From Theropithecus gelada (lineage: Eukaryota; Chordata; Mammalia; Primates; Cercopithecidae), in assembly GCF_003255815.1 (NCBI RefSeq), contig NC_037671.1, positions 153,814,645 to 153,878,644 of the forward strand: a stretch of DNA of 64,000 nt. Reading direction: 5' to 3'. Position numbers and translations under genes: made by a program. Below are positions 1-11,910 of the stretch, piece by piece. Each line of letters opens with the position of its first letter. Positions within the stretch are counted from its first letter, which is position 1. A model generated the notes under the pieces. That model saw nothing but the letters and a program-made list of their open reading frames with translations. It searched no databases and had not been told where the DNA came from.

Positions 1-1594
1 CAGGCCCTTTAGAGTTTAGACTCCAAAATTGGATGCAGATCAAATAGGATATTTATATATTAAAAAATCCCAAGAGAACTCGTACAGCATAAGGTAAATA
101 CAAATCAAGGTTGAACAGATATAAAATAATTAGGTCAAGAGTAATCAGCAAAATATATGCAGAACCAAACAATACTTTGATATTCTGGTCTGGAAAGAGG
201 ATTTGGGGTTATTCTGAAAAATAACATCACTACAACCCTGTCCAGAATTCACAGCTGCAGAAACAAGAGTAAACAAGTCATCTTATTAGAAGACTGCAAG
301 GTTAAAGAACAGCTAAAGATTCAAAACTAAATGACATTCTTGTTAGTTCCCATTGATACGATTATAACTCATGCAATTCCCTAAAGGAAAACTACAAAAA
401 GGATGTTTCTTGAGATAGGAATACAAATAAACTTTTGCTTGTTTGTTTGTTTTGTTTTAAATCCAGTAATAAGAATGAATGTTTTCTGTATTTGCTTTAA
501 AAAAAAAAAAAAACAACAACTCTGTATTTTATGTGCAGACATTTAACATAAGATCTTTTCCCAATGTCTTTTCTTACATGATTAGGTAGTTGAAAGATGC
601 TACTGTTTACCAGGCATTGATTGCTACAAGCTTTTGAGTTCCATGAGGGAGGGTGCCATGACCTACTCCTTTGTACATTTGCCCACTCCTCAGTTTACAT
701 CACATAAACATATACGTATGGTCTTCCATGCAGTCAGCCAAATCAGATAAATCATGCCTGGGAGTTGAAAGTGGGAACTGACTTGTCTAGTTTGAATAAT
801 CTGATTATTGAACTAACTAGCTTAGAATTTTGTGGTGTTTGCATATGTCATTCATTTATGTACTAGAGCTACACCTAAATCCCAGAAAAATCGATAACAA
901 AATAACCTATTATTCTAGATTCAAATTTTAAAATCCACATAAATTAATAACACAAATTATTTGTATGACAATGACTTCTATTTTTTTCATTTCACCCTCA
1001 GAGATCTGTACTTCCTCTATCCAAAAGCAACACAGAAGCAAAATGTTACAGAGATACCAGAATGTTGCCCAGAAAACCGTGCATTAATTACTCAAGCCAG
1101 GAAACTCCCAATTTTGCAACTCTATTTTATCATTTAAGAGAGCTCTTTCCACATGTGTCTACTAAAAAAGAACAGAGAAATGACCAGTCTTCTGTAACTT
1201 AGCAAAAATACAAATTGGTGTCTCCACTTTGATTTCTCTTTTTGAAATCAATTTTCAGCTGGGCTTTCTTTTGCCTCCGGTATTCTGGATGATCATTTTG
1301 TAGCATCTGGATAATTTTACATTAACATCTGGAGTCGAGGGTCTTTTTATTTGTCTGATGCATATAGAATACTTCTGTAAGAAATGTATTTTCCCAGCTG
1401 CTGTTTATTCCTTTTAAAGAGACATGGTTAAGTGAGTGTAACAGCCTCCTTAGGAAATTCAGTTCCTAAATTCCTTAGGAAACACAAACCATGTTTCATC
1501 TGAAGTCCTGCCAGTCTATTTTCTCTCCTACCAGCTTTTCCCATGGCAGAAATGGTTGAGATCTGTACAGAAGGAGGACTTTAGTCTGGTAACA

Positions 1595-1830
1595 GGTGGT
1601 GTTGCTGAGTGCAAGGGCCTTTGAAATCAGGCCTGGTTTGGAATCTTGGTCCGGCAATCAATAGCTGTGTAATCTTGGGTAACTCTTTGAAGTTTAGTTT
1701 CCACATCTAAGAATGAGGAAGTATAAATACATATCTGCCCACATTGGTTGTATTAAATGAGATAATTTATATAACACATCCGGCTAAGGTGCAGATGTAA
1801 TAAATGACAGCTGTTATTATCATTTATTTC
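1595..1830 (+). mobile_element. MIR SINE
   Basis: The core 'tttgaaatcaggcctggttt', then 'aatagctgtgtaatcttggg' and a degraded 'taactctttgaagtttagtttcc' block follow the order of the MIR consensus, ending in 'gctgttattatcattt'. It is an old, heavily diverged copy in sense orientation to LAMA2. Confidence 0.65.
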
Positions 1831-3589
1831 AGCACATTGCAGAAAGCAACTTACAATTTCTTCTTTTCCTGACCTCCTAGGGCTTTTATGCATGCAATTA
1901 GCAATTTGGGATTTGCACAAGGTTTTTTCGGAGTACAGGCTTTTTGAGAGCTGTGACTGAATCTTATTCTTTAGAAATTTACTCTGAGTGGAGGAAAAGG
2001 AAGAAACTAAGTTGATTAATGACATTATAAAAGCAGGTAGAGAATCATTTCTTTCTGAGCTTCTGTAGCACAGGCTATGAAGTGTGCTAGTAAATTCAAT
2101 TTTAAGCAAAGTTTCAGAAATCACCATAATAAAATAAATACTGTAAGTCCCAGCTATTAAACTGGCAGGGATAAAAGAGACCTACATTCATTAAATTAAA
2201 TGCAATGTTCAATGTTCGAATGTTGTTCAAAATGTTTTTAAATTTTTTCTTGTAGTTGATTGTTTTTAAAACGATGACTTCATGTCATGACTCTCAATGA
2301 TTTTGTTTATCTCCCTGCACCCAAAATTATTCACCTTCACAGATGAAATTTGGTAATATTGAGACAGTCAAAGGAATGTCCTGAAGTTCTGACCACAGCT
2401 ATGAATAGTTCTAAAATCTTCTGAATATTTTTGGGATATGTAGCCAACCAAGATGATTTGTGTGAAAGGTTTTTCCATTCGCTTAGTTGTATTATTTTTT
2501 AATATAATTGTTTAAAAAAGATTTATGTCATATTCACAGATTAAAAGGCAGTTTTTAAAGGAGATGAATTAACAGTATCAGAGAAACAATTTCAATAACA
2601 TACATTTTATGCATGTATTCATTCTGAAAACAGTTATTTTCTTCAATATATTATTTTCTTATAACTACTTTAAAGAAATTAAGGACTTGCAGGTTGTCTC
2701 GTTTTTTACTATTTTTCTTATACATAGCAAGATTGGTGCTCAATAATACTAGATGAGCAACTGAATGAAGAGATGACAAAAATAAATGAATTTATTACCA
2801 CTGCATGTTAAAGAAGTGTACTTTTTATACTTGTCTTTGAGAAAAGTGTCAAGGTGGCATACATACAAAACACAACTTAAAAAGACAAAAAATTAAAATT
2901 TCACTGAACAAAAAAAAGAAAGAAAAATGCACACTAGCTGTTCATCTGGGATGAGTTAGTTGTTGCAGTTGAACTTGTAATTTAATGCAGAATTGTCAGA
3001 CAATTAGAGCCAAAAAAGAAAATGTTAAATTATCTAGTGTCTGACAAAGAAGAAAGCTTTCAAATTTTCAAGATGAACATTTTATTGGCAATGAATTCTC
3101 AGAGCAAATTTAATGCAGTCCTTATGTAAGGACATCAGGTAGAAAAAAGTATAAGGATTTCAAGCATCACTAGTGCAAAGGACAATATTACTTGCTTATT
3201 TCTGCAGCATAAGAAAGCTAAAGATATTCTCTTAAATTTTTTACTCAGTGGTGATTCATGTGTCTCTGAGGAACTAAGATAATATGATTTAATTCTGTAC
3301 TTTTGGAACAGTCTAACTTAATTCATGAAGGAGTACAGGGGATGGGCGCTTAGTATGTCCACTTTGTTGTCACTCTCAAATGTCAGATGTGCAGACAAAT
3401 TCTCAGAGTTGAATTACTTGACAGACACTTAAGCATCCGTATTTGTTGCCAGGTAGTCTAAAGTACAGAATGTACTCCTACAAAAACAGAGAGGCAGCCT
3501 ACTGCCATGCAAAAATGTTTTTTCAGATGGTTTCTGGTTAGAACCAATATATTTTTCTAGCACACACTTTGAGTGATAATAGCTCACAT

Positions 3590-3835
3590 TCCTTGATCAT
3601 GTGCCATGCGCCAAGTACCATTCTAAATGCCTTGCATCTTGTAACTCATTAAACCTTTACAGTAACCTCATGCAATGTACACTCTTATTTTTCCCATTTT
3701 GCAAATAAGAAAACTGATGGGCAATATTACCTTGCCCAAGTTTATACAGCTAGTAAGTGGCAGAGTCAGGATTTGAACCCAGGCTGATGGTACAGTCTGC
3801 ATGCTTAGCCACAATCATGAACCTGCCTTCAAAGT
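3590..3835 (-). mobile_element. MIR SINE
   Basis: The reverse-complement MIR order is visible: 'gtgccatgcgccaagtacca', 'aactcattaaacctttacag', 'cccattttgcaaataagaaa' and 'cagctagtaagtggcagagt', followed by 'ggatttgaacccaggctgat'. This is the clearest MIR in the window. Confidence 0.8.
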
Positions 3836-5142
3836 GCCCGTGTTTGCAGAAGCATGTGGATACTACAGGATACATACTTTAGACTTATATCATGTAGGAG
3901 GAATAGTGACATGAACCATAATAAGAGGAACATTAACTAAACTTTGCTTGCCTTACCCATGAAAGAATATCAGTGTGACTCCCTGCCAAATATCTGATAA
4001 TGAAAAGAAATGAATTGTGATCAGCAGGATAAAATGAAGAAAATAAAAATGTACACTGAAATAGTTGAACGAATGAATTAACAACCTATTTTATAGCATT
4101 GTGCTGGAGAAGAATGCTCATCTTACAGAGGTGATTCTGTCTAACAAAAACTGCACTGGATTTGAAGTAAAAAATGAAAAATAAAAACTGGATCTAATTT
4201 CCAATTCTATCACTTGCAGTCTCTGTAACCTTCTGGTCTCTTTCACTGGGATCTTAGATGTGCCTTCTTAGAAGCTAAATTTTCTTATCTGTGAGTTGGT
4301 TTACGATTCCTTCTTCCTCTATCCTCTCACTTTATTGTGATATCAAAATAAGATAGTGTATGTGCATATCCTTGGAGATTTTAAAGCTATTTGAAAATGT
4401 GCTGTATTTAAACACGCTGAACATAGTTAAAATACATGCATCTGATTAATGTAAAAACTATACCAATGTATTGTAGTCCAGTTGGAAAGACAAGCAGCTT
4501 ACATAAAGGTCTATTTTGTTGCATTTAAAGTTGGAGATTCACCTCTTATAAATCTCTTCCCAAGTACTGTGATCCTGTCTTCAATACAACTTTAATAGAC
4601 TGGAATATATGCCAAGAGTATACAGTCAGAATTTCTCTAAGTATCAAAGACTGACGAGAAACCACTGAAAGCTGTGAAAAGTGTGTTATTGTTTTTAATT
4701 GCTTCCCTAAAGAATGAGAGAAGGCGAAGCCGGGACGCTAGTGGTGTTGATGGGCTGTTGCTCCTTATCCATGATGGGTAAGAGTGAGGAACTAAGTCTG
4801 AAAACTTTTTAAGGGGAAAATAGCAATATAGCATACTGGAAGTTTTGTTGTAATATTTAAAAATTCCAATTAAAAAATAGATAGTGCAAAATTGTATAAA
4901 GCAATTATATGAGAATTGTTTGGGGATCAGCGGTTCAAAGATAAAGAAAGTCTCCTCCCCATGTTCTTTTCACTGCTAGCAACGATTAACATTTGGCATA
5001 TATCCTCCTAGATTTCATTTTCTATGCAAAAGTGAAAATGTATGAATAAAATGTGTTCTTGTTATATTACATAGTTCTTGTTTTAACACAAGTGGAATTA
5101 TCCTCTATATGGTGTTTATGATTTGCTTTTGCACTTATGAGG

Positions 5143-5147
<5 letters not shown>

Positions 5148-5174
<27 letters not shown>

Positions 5175-5454
5175 GAGGCGGAGTCTCGCTCTGTCGCCCA
5201 GGCTGGAGTGCAGTGGCCAGATCTCAGCTCACTGCAAGCTCCGCCTCCTGGGTTTACGCCATTCTCCTGCCTCAGCCTCCCGAGTAGCTGGGACTACAGG
5301 CGCCCGCCACCTCGCCCGGCTAGTTTTTTGTATTTTTAGTAGAGACGGGGTTTCACCGTGTTAGCCAGGATGGTCTTGATCTCCTGACCTCGTGATCCGC
5401 CCGTCTCGGCCTCCCAAAGTGCTGGGATTACAGGCTTGAGCCACCGCGCCCGGC
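5148..5454 (-). mobile_element. AluY-type SINE (Old World monkey subfamily features)
   Basis: A full-length Alu in reverse orientation starts with a 27-base T run and ends 'accgcgcccggc'. The target duplication GAGGTTGTATTT is exact at 5139-5150 and 5455-5466. Diagnostic bases 'tttacgcc', 'ggctagttttttg' and 'ggcttgagcc' differ from human AluY and are shared with the copies at 8545 and 50028. It lies within an older LINE-like stretch. Confidence 0.95.
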
Positions 5455-5735
5455 GAGGTTGTATTTAAAATGTTGTACACTTTTTAAATTTTAGCATCCG
5501 TAAATTTACTTTGTTTTTATTTTAACATAGTATTCCATTGAAACGTAAGTATACTGCAACTTATTTATCATATCTCCACTGATGGTCCTTCAGGTTATTT
5601 CTAACTTTTCTTGATTATCAGCAATGTTATAATGACTGTCTTGTACAAGTATGTTTATACTCTTCCATTAATACTTTCGTAAATAAATTTGAGAAGCGAA
5701 ATTGTAGGCTAAAGGATATATTGTACATTTTATTT

Positions 5736-6026
5736 TATTTTATTTTAAGACGGAGTCTCGCTCTGTCACCTAGGCTGGAGTATAGCAGCGTGATCTCTGC
5801 TCACTGCAAGCTCTGCCTCCCAGGTTCACGCCATTCTCCTGCCTCAGCCTCCCGAGTAGCTGGGACTACAGGCTCCCACCACCACACCCGGCTAATTTTT
5901 TGTTTTTAGTAGAGACAGGATTTCACCGTGTTAGCCAGGATGGTCTCGATCTCCTGACCTCGTGATCTGCCCTCCTCGGCCTCCTAAAGTGCTGAGATTA
6001 CAGACGTGAGCCACTGCGCCTGACCC
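5736..6026 (-). mobile_element. Alu SINE (AluS/Y)
   Basis: A reverse-orientation Alu with a (TTTTA)n tail on its left ends near 'gcctgaccc'. Short flanking copies of ACATTTTATTT at 5725 and 6027 look like the target duplication. It has more substitutions than its neighbour at 5148, so it is older. Confidence 0.9.
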
Positions 6027-8154
6027 ACATTTTATTTTTGATATGCACTGGCACAGAATTGTGTGAAGAACCAACTAATAAATATGTCTAAATATGTCTA
6101 AGGACTTTCTACAACTTTCTACATGTCTCTTCACATTGGGTTAGGAAATCTTCAAGGAAATTAGTATCCTCGGGTATACACAACCTTTTGCTATCGTATT
6201 TGCTCTAACATGGAACAAAGGCAAAAGATACGGGAAAATGTAGAAGTGGGCATTGTAAAAGAATCCAAATGTATCTAATGTCTTCTTCATTTTCCTTCCT
6301 TCTAGCCTTTATTTAAAAAGTAGCTTCTGAATTACAAGGATATTTTTAAGCCACATGAATCAGTATGCCCCTTCAACTGGACTTTTCAAGGAGACTGTGA
6401 ATGCTGAAATGGTTAACAATATGTGAAGCTAAATTGTACTGAACCGTGGAACCATGTGGTGTGGCAATAGTGGGTGGGAAGACATATTAGTCCAGAGGTC
6501 CCTGCTGAGCAAAAGACAAAGACCTCCTTCTCCATTGTCCCTCTTTGATGGTGGGCTTGGGATGTATTTTCAGAAATAATTATTTGCAGGGATCTTATAA
6601 AAACAAATGAATCACCCTCATCACTGTGCTTGTTCCGTTTTGCAATGTTTGTCTACTAGACTTTCTAAATTGGGAGATTTCGAAATTCAGTAAGAAAGAT
6701 ATTTTAACATTTTTTTTGAGGTCCTCAGTGTCTTCTGCAAATACACTTTCAATTTTTATTACAGACAGACTCTCTTGATGCTGTTGTTCACCATTGCATT
6801 TCTATTTAACTTGAATATTTTAATTTAGCATGAGTCATTCCCATGGATTAACAACTTTGTATGCTAGCATGTCTAGTTGTATCTTCTGTGTGTTTTCAAT
6901 GATGTGTCTGCTACTCCAAAGATCTTCCTGAATTTTACATATTAGAAGTGGCATAGCCTCATGACACTTTATATCAAGCAGGAAGTTCTGGAAGGTGATG
7001 CTAACAAATACCTCAAATCTGGAAATTGTGTGCTTTAGAAAAATAAAGTCATCTTGTTAGTGAATCTCTATATTAGACTTTCTAATACCTTATAAACAGG
7101 TTTTCAGAAATTAATTATATTGATATCCCCCCCAAAAAAAAAAAACTAGGGAAAAAGCTGTGTCTCAAAGACATTACAATGGAGTAGTAAATTATAAACA
7201 ATATATTTTGAAATCATAATTAAAATTAACGAGTCAATTTTCTGAGGCATTGACCTATTAAAGATTTATGAGTTACCTAAACCCCCAAATCTTTCCTGAG
7301 GTAATAGCTTCAGATGAGATAAAGGGAAGGTATCTTATTTGTTGCTTCACTGCAGGAAAAAATAAAATTTGTGATTATGACTCATTATCCTGATGCCTAT
7401 TGCAAAATTACAGCTCAGTCTTAAAATTTTGTGAAAAAAGATCATGTTTTAGACATTTCATAAAACTTATAAGCAAAACTGTCAAGTTTTTAAAACTGAT
7501 TTACTGGTTGTATATGTAGCTAATTGTCTATGAAAACTTTAAGCTTAACTCTTTGTAGACCTTCCATCATACCATTACTTTATAAATTATTATCAGAATA
7601 TTGAAGGAAATAGACTTTTTTCCAACTATATTTATGCAGTCAATATTTACTAGGTAGTTTTTGAAAAAATCTTATATAAGAACTTATTACTTGTATGCCA
7701 AATGTTTCTTCATGGAACACCGCCAGCATAGACATTTTTGTTTCCTCTGTCCAACTGGATTTCGTTCTGGGAAGCTTCAATTTGTACATGAGCTCATTTT
7801 CACAAACCGTCTTACCAATACTTAAGAGTCCAAAGTGAAATTCAGGGAACTATGGCCCAGCAAGCCTTCATGTGCTATTCTTTGCTTCATGACTTTGGAA
7901 ATCTGTGGGAGACCCTGAATCACCAGACTGAAAAGCAGGATTACATATGAAGTTTACCATCTGATTTTTTTCCTACGGGTTTTTACACAAATGTTTATAC
8001 CTTGTCTTTTTGTGTGGATTCAGCATCTTCAGGTTTACTGAACAGGGCTTGTGAAATCTGTTGTTCACAATTGAGCTCATTCCCACTGTGTTGATATACT
8101 CTGGCTCCCCAACACAGCTCCAACCCACTAACTCCCAACCTTATGCACCACACT

Positions 8155-8310
8155 ATTGGGCTTAAATCCAGACTCTGCCACTTCCTAGCTGGTTCTTGAG
8201 CATGTTCTTTAACCTCTCTGAACCTGTTTCCTCATCCACAAAAAGGATGAGGAACACAAAGGATGGGCTAATATCTTCTTAACACTGATAATTAAATAAG
8301 ATAAGCTTAA
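8155..8310 (+). mobile_element. MIR SINE
   Basis: The stretch contains 'cttaaatccagactctgcca', 'cttcctagctggttcttgag' and 'tttaacctctctgaacctgt', followed by 'ttcctcatccacaaaaagga'. That is the MIR core order in sense orientation, directly upstream of the L1 tail. Confidence 0.7.
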
Positions 8311-8408
8311 ATTATAAAATCAGCATAGAGGGAATGTAAATTGGTGCAACCATTATGGAAGGAAAAAAAGTAGGAAGGTTCCACAAAAAATTCAAAATGG
8401 TACTGCCA

Positions 8409-9042
8409 GGCCAGGCATAGTGGCTCACACCTGTAGTCTCAACACTTTGCAAGGTTCAGGCAGGCAGAGCATTTTGAGGTCAGGCATTCGAGACTAGCCT
8501 GGCCAATGTGGTGAAACCCCGTCTCTACTAAAAAACATAGAAAAGGGCCGGGCGCGGTGGCTCAAGCCTGTAATCCCAGCACTTTGGGAGGCCGAGACGG
8601 GCGGATCACGAGGTCAGGAGATCAAGACCATCCTGGCTAACACGGTGAAACCCCGTCTCTACTAAAAATACAAAAAAAAAAAAAAACTAGCCGGGCGAGG
8701 TGACGGGCGCCTGTAGTCCCAGCTACTCGGGAGGCTGAGGCAGGAGAATGGCGGGAACCCGGGAGGCGGAGCTTGCAGTGAGCTGAGATGCGGCCACTGC
8801 ACTCCAGCCTGGGTGACAGAGCCAGACTCTGTCTCAAAAAAAAAAAAAAAAAAAAAAAAAAAACCATAGAAAAATTAGCCTGGCATAGTGGTGCATGCCT
8901 GTAATCCCAGGTGCTTGGGAGGCTTAGGCAGGAGAATCGTGTGAATGGGGAGGCAGAGGCTGCAGTGAGCTGAAATTGTGCCACTGCACTCCAGCCTGAG
9001 CAATAGAGTCAGACTGTGTCTCAAAAAAAAAAAAAAAAAAAA
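8409..9042 (+). mobile_element. AluJ/S SINE split by a younger Alu
   Basis: An old Alu begins 'ggccaggcatagtggctcac'. It is broken after 'ctactaaaaaacatagaaaa' and resumes at 'attagcctggcatagtggtg', ending in a 20-base A run at 9042. It sits inside the L1 tail. Confidence 0.92.
8545..8862 (+). mobile_element. AluY-type SINE (Old World monkey features) nested in older Alu
   Basis: A complete Alu starts 'gggccgggcgcggtggctca' and ends in an A run of about 27 bases. The near-identical target duplication 'aacatagaaaa' / 'accatagaaaa' flanks it at 8534-8544 and 8863-8874. 'ggctcaagcctg' on this strand is the same diagnostic as 'ggcttgagcc' in the reverse copies. Confidence 0.95.
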
Positions 9043-9071
9043 GCAACCATATGATCCAGCCTTCTCACTTC

Positions 9072-9073
<2 letters not shown>

Positions 9074-9118
<45 letters not shown>
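9074..9118. repeat. (AT)n microsatellite
   Basis: About 45 bases of alternating TA lie inside the L1 tail, where the L1 consensus reads 'ctgggtatatat'. It probably grew from that short seed and is likely to vary in length and to extrude as a cruciform. Confidence 0.95.
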
Positions 9119-9122
<4 letters not shown>

Positions 9123-10739
9123 AGCAATTGAAATCAGGATCTCAAAGAGATATCTGCATCCCCATGTTTATTTTAGCATTATTCACAATAGTCAAGATAT
9201 GGAAACAACCTAAATATCTGTTGACAGATGAATAAATAAGGAAAATGTGGTATATACATACAATGGGATATTACTTAGCCTTAGAAAAAGAAGGAAATCC
9301 TGCCATTTCAGACAATGTGGAAAACGTGAAGGACATTATGCCAAGTGAAATAAGCCAGAAGTGAAAGGACAAATATTACAAAATATCATTTATATAAGGA
9401 AACTAAAATAGTCAAAACTCAGAAACATGAGAGTAGAATGGTAGCTACCAGGGTCTGGGGTAGAGGGGGAAACAGGAAAGTATTAGTGAAAGGGTAAAAT
9501 TTTTATTTATACAAGATGAATTAAGTCCTTGAGATCTACTGCACTGCATAGTGCCTAGACTTAATATTACTGTATCGTGTGTTTTAAATTTTCCTAACAA
9601 AGTCAATCTTACAAATGTCCTTATCACAAAATAATAATAATAACAAATAAAGAGAGTGAGAGAAAACTTTTGGAGGTTATCAATATGTTCATGGCAGAGA
9701 CGGCAGTGATGGTTTCACTGGTGCATACTTATCTCCAAACTCATTAGGTTGTAAACATCAAATACGTAAGGCATTTTGTATGTCAATCAACCTCAACGTG
9801 TTTTTTTTTTTTTTAAAGCAGTATAGAAATACCTATTTTTTAAAAATTATTACAACTTAAAGCCTTCTAACTCGTGGTGTTTTCTTGAAATAATCATAGT
9901 ATCTTGGTTAATAGTTGAGATCTAAAAGCTTAGGCCTAAATTCAGATAGAAACCGTGGCACATCTGTTATAAGTTTTGAAACCAGGTGCACAGATCATCT
10001 TTGTTCCAGATGATCTTCTCAGGGATGTTTGTAAAGTGAACAGCCTTGGAAGGTAGAGATGGTGTCTACCCGGGAAGCAAAGTGTAGGTTTACTCATAGC
10101 TTGCGAAGGAGATCATGTCTTTCTCCAGATGAGGAGAATATGTTTACCACTCATAAGAAAAGATTTGTGCCCCTTAAACTGAGGGTTCCTCTTCTGCAAC
10201 ACCACCCACTGTGAGTGGCGGCATCAGCTGGCCCGCTTTCTATCTCTCTGCAGGAAGTAGAGACCAGGCAACTGGCACCAAATATGCCAAAGCGTAAGCT
10301 GCTTCCTGGGCTGTGAGTAATAAAGTCCCTTTTCCCTCTTTTAGAAGTCTCATATGTTCTGCCAGCAGCCACCAAGCTGTGTCAGGCTAAATTGTTGTCT
10401 TGCAAGTAGAATAAAATCCCAGACCCTCTGCAATCTTTTACCAAAAAAAAAAAAAAAAATTAAAAAATCTTATTAAAGAAATATTTTAAATACCACATAA
10501 TTCACCAATTTACCGTATACAGTTCAGAAGTGTTTATTAATAGTATATTCACAGAGTTGTGCAACCCCCACCACAATCGAATTTTTGATCATTTCAACAA
10601 CTCAAAAAGAAACTTTGTACATGTTAAGTGGCATTCCTTCCCCACTCCCTGCAAATCTGCTTGCTCTAGCTGTGCTAGATTGATGTTAGAACACAGGAGG
10701 GAAGGGCAAACGCAAGGGAGCAGGTAAGAGGCTTTCACG

Positions 10740-11285
10740 TAACTCGGGACAAATGATAGTGGCTTGGAGCAGGGTAGCAGCATGAAGGTAGTGAGAAGTG
10801 GTGGAATAGAAGATACATTTTCAAAGTGGAACCAATAGTATTTCCTGACCAAATGGCTCTGCCAAGAGGATGTGCTGATCAATTTTCTGTGAGGTGTGAG
10901 AATGAGATGGCTGAGGGGTGAGTCCACGGTTTTGGCATGAGCAAAGGGAAGGATTGAGTTGCTTTGAAATGAGTTGGGGAAGACTGTGGGCATAGCAGGT
11001 TTTGACAGAGAAGAATAGGAGTCCAGCATTGCATATGTTAACTTGAAATGTCTATTAGACATTTTGGTGAAGCTGAATAGACTGTATAGAGTATTCTGGA
11101 ATTCAGATGAGAAATGCTGCTTAAAGATATGAATTAGAGAATTTAAAGTCATGAGGACTGAATGAGATCACCCAGGAAGTACAAGAAGACCTAGCAAAGT
11201 AACAGTCCAAGAACGGAGCTCTAAGGGACATCAACCTTTAGAGGTCAGAGAGATGAAGTAGAGCTAGTAAAACCAAGGAGCAAAC
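10740..11285 (-). mobile_element. L2 LINE fragment
   Basis: Reverse-oriented L2 blocks are visible: 'gatagtggcttggagcaggg', 'gtagtgagaagtggtggaat', 'ttgagatggctgaggg'-like text, 'ggcatgagcaaagggaagga' and 'cattagaggtcagagagatg'-like text near 11240. A 187-residue reading frame on the minus strand lies over it, in L2 sense, with no recognisable intact domain. Confidence 0.7.
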
Positions 11286-11614
11286 ACACACAGTTTTGGA
11301 CAGAGAGATTTCCCGTAAGAACATTGCATGCGTTACATATTCTCTTTGTTGGATGTGAAAATAATCTTTTGGGAAATGTGTGCTTAGACCTTGATGTGAT
11401 GCATACAATAAGCAAGGGACAAATTGCTAATTCTATTTGCTTCCTAAGAAAATGAAATGTTATTAAATAAACAGTGTCAGGGCAAGGAGTCCAGGTCCAT
11501 AAAGAAAAACTTGACCATGCTTTTCCAGGTTTAGTATACATTAAAAGTCAACAAGCTAGCGTATGCTGTTTTATGGCCCTGAGGATCCATATTCTAAATT
11601 ATCATATCAAATTT

Positions 11615-11910
11615 CTTTTTTTTTTCTTTTGAGACAGGATCTGCCTCTGTCATCCAGGCTGAAGTGCAGTAGTAGCACAGTCTCAGCTCACTGCAACCTC
11701 TGCCTACCAGGCTCAAGCAATCCTCCCACCTCAACCTCCCAGTTCACTGGGACTACAGGTGCACACCACCGCACTTGGCTAATTTTTGCATTTTTTTGTA
11801 GAGCTGGTGGCGTTTCACCATGTTGCCCATTCTGGTCTCAAACTCCTGAACTCAAGCAATACACCTGCCTCAGTCTCCCAAAATGCTGGTGTGAGCAACC
11901 GTGCCCAGCC
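11615..11910 (-). mobile_element. AluJ SINE
   Basis: A reverse-orientation Alu with an interrupted T run on the left ends at 'ccgtgcccagcc'. It is strongly diverged ('gagacaggatctgcctctgt', 'ctcaagcaatcctcccacct'), which fits the oldest Alu class. A few bases are missing near the end ('gctggtgtgagcaacc'). Confidence 0.9.

Larger units (their letters stand above)
8330..9640 (+). mobile_element. L1 3' end (L1MA/L1MB-like), interrupted by Alus
   Basis: Sense L1 ORF2 and 3' sequence starts at 'aaattggtgcaaccattatg'. It resumes after the Alu block with 'gcaaccatatgatccagcc', then runs through 'tgtttattttagcattattc', 'aaatcctgccatttcagaca' and 'agagtagaatggtagctacc' to an (AAT)n tail. The nested Alus and an AT microsatellite account for about 680 bases. 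Confidence 0.85.

Noticed and set aside
5109..5909. Reading frames with 'SRSVAQAGVQWPDLSSLQAP'-type proteins
   Set aside because: These are the familiar translations of reverse-oriented Alu sequence; the same frames recur at 8637, 11563, 40040, 46232, 49937 and 52526.
10589..11152. 187-codon minus-strand frame, the longest in the window
   Set aside because: It overlaps a diverged L2 fragment, has no recognisable domain and no splice or promoter context, so it is a chance or fossil frame.
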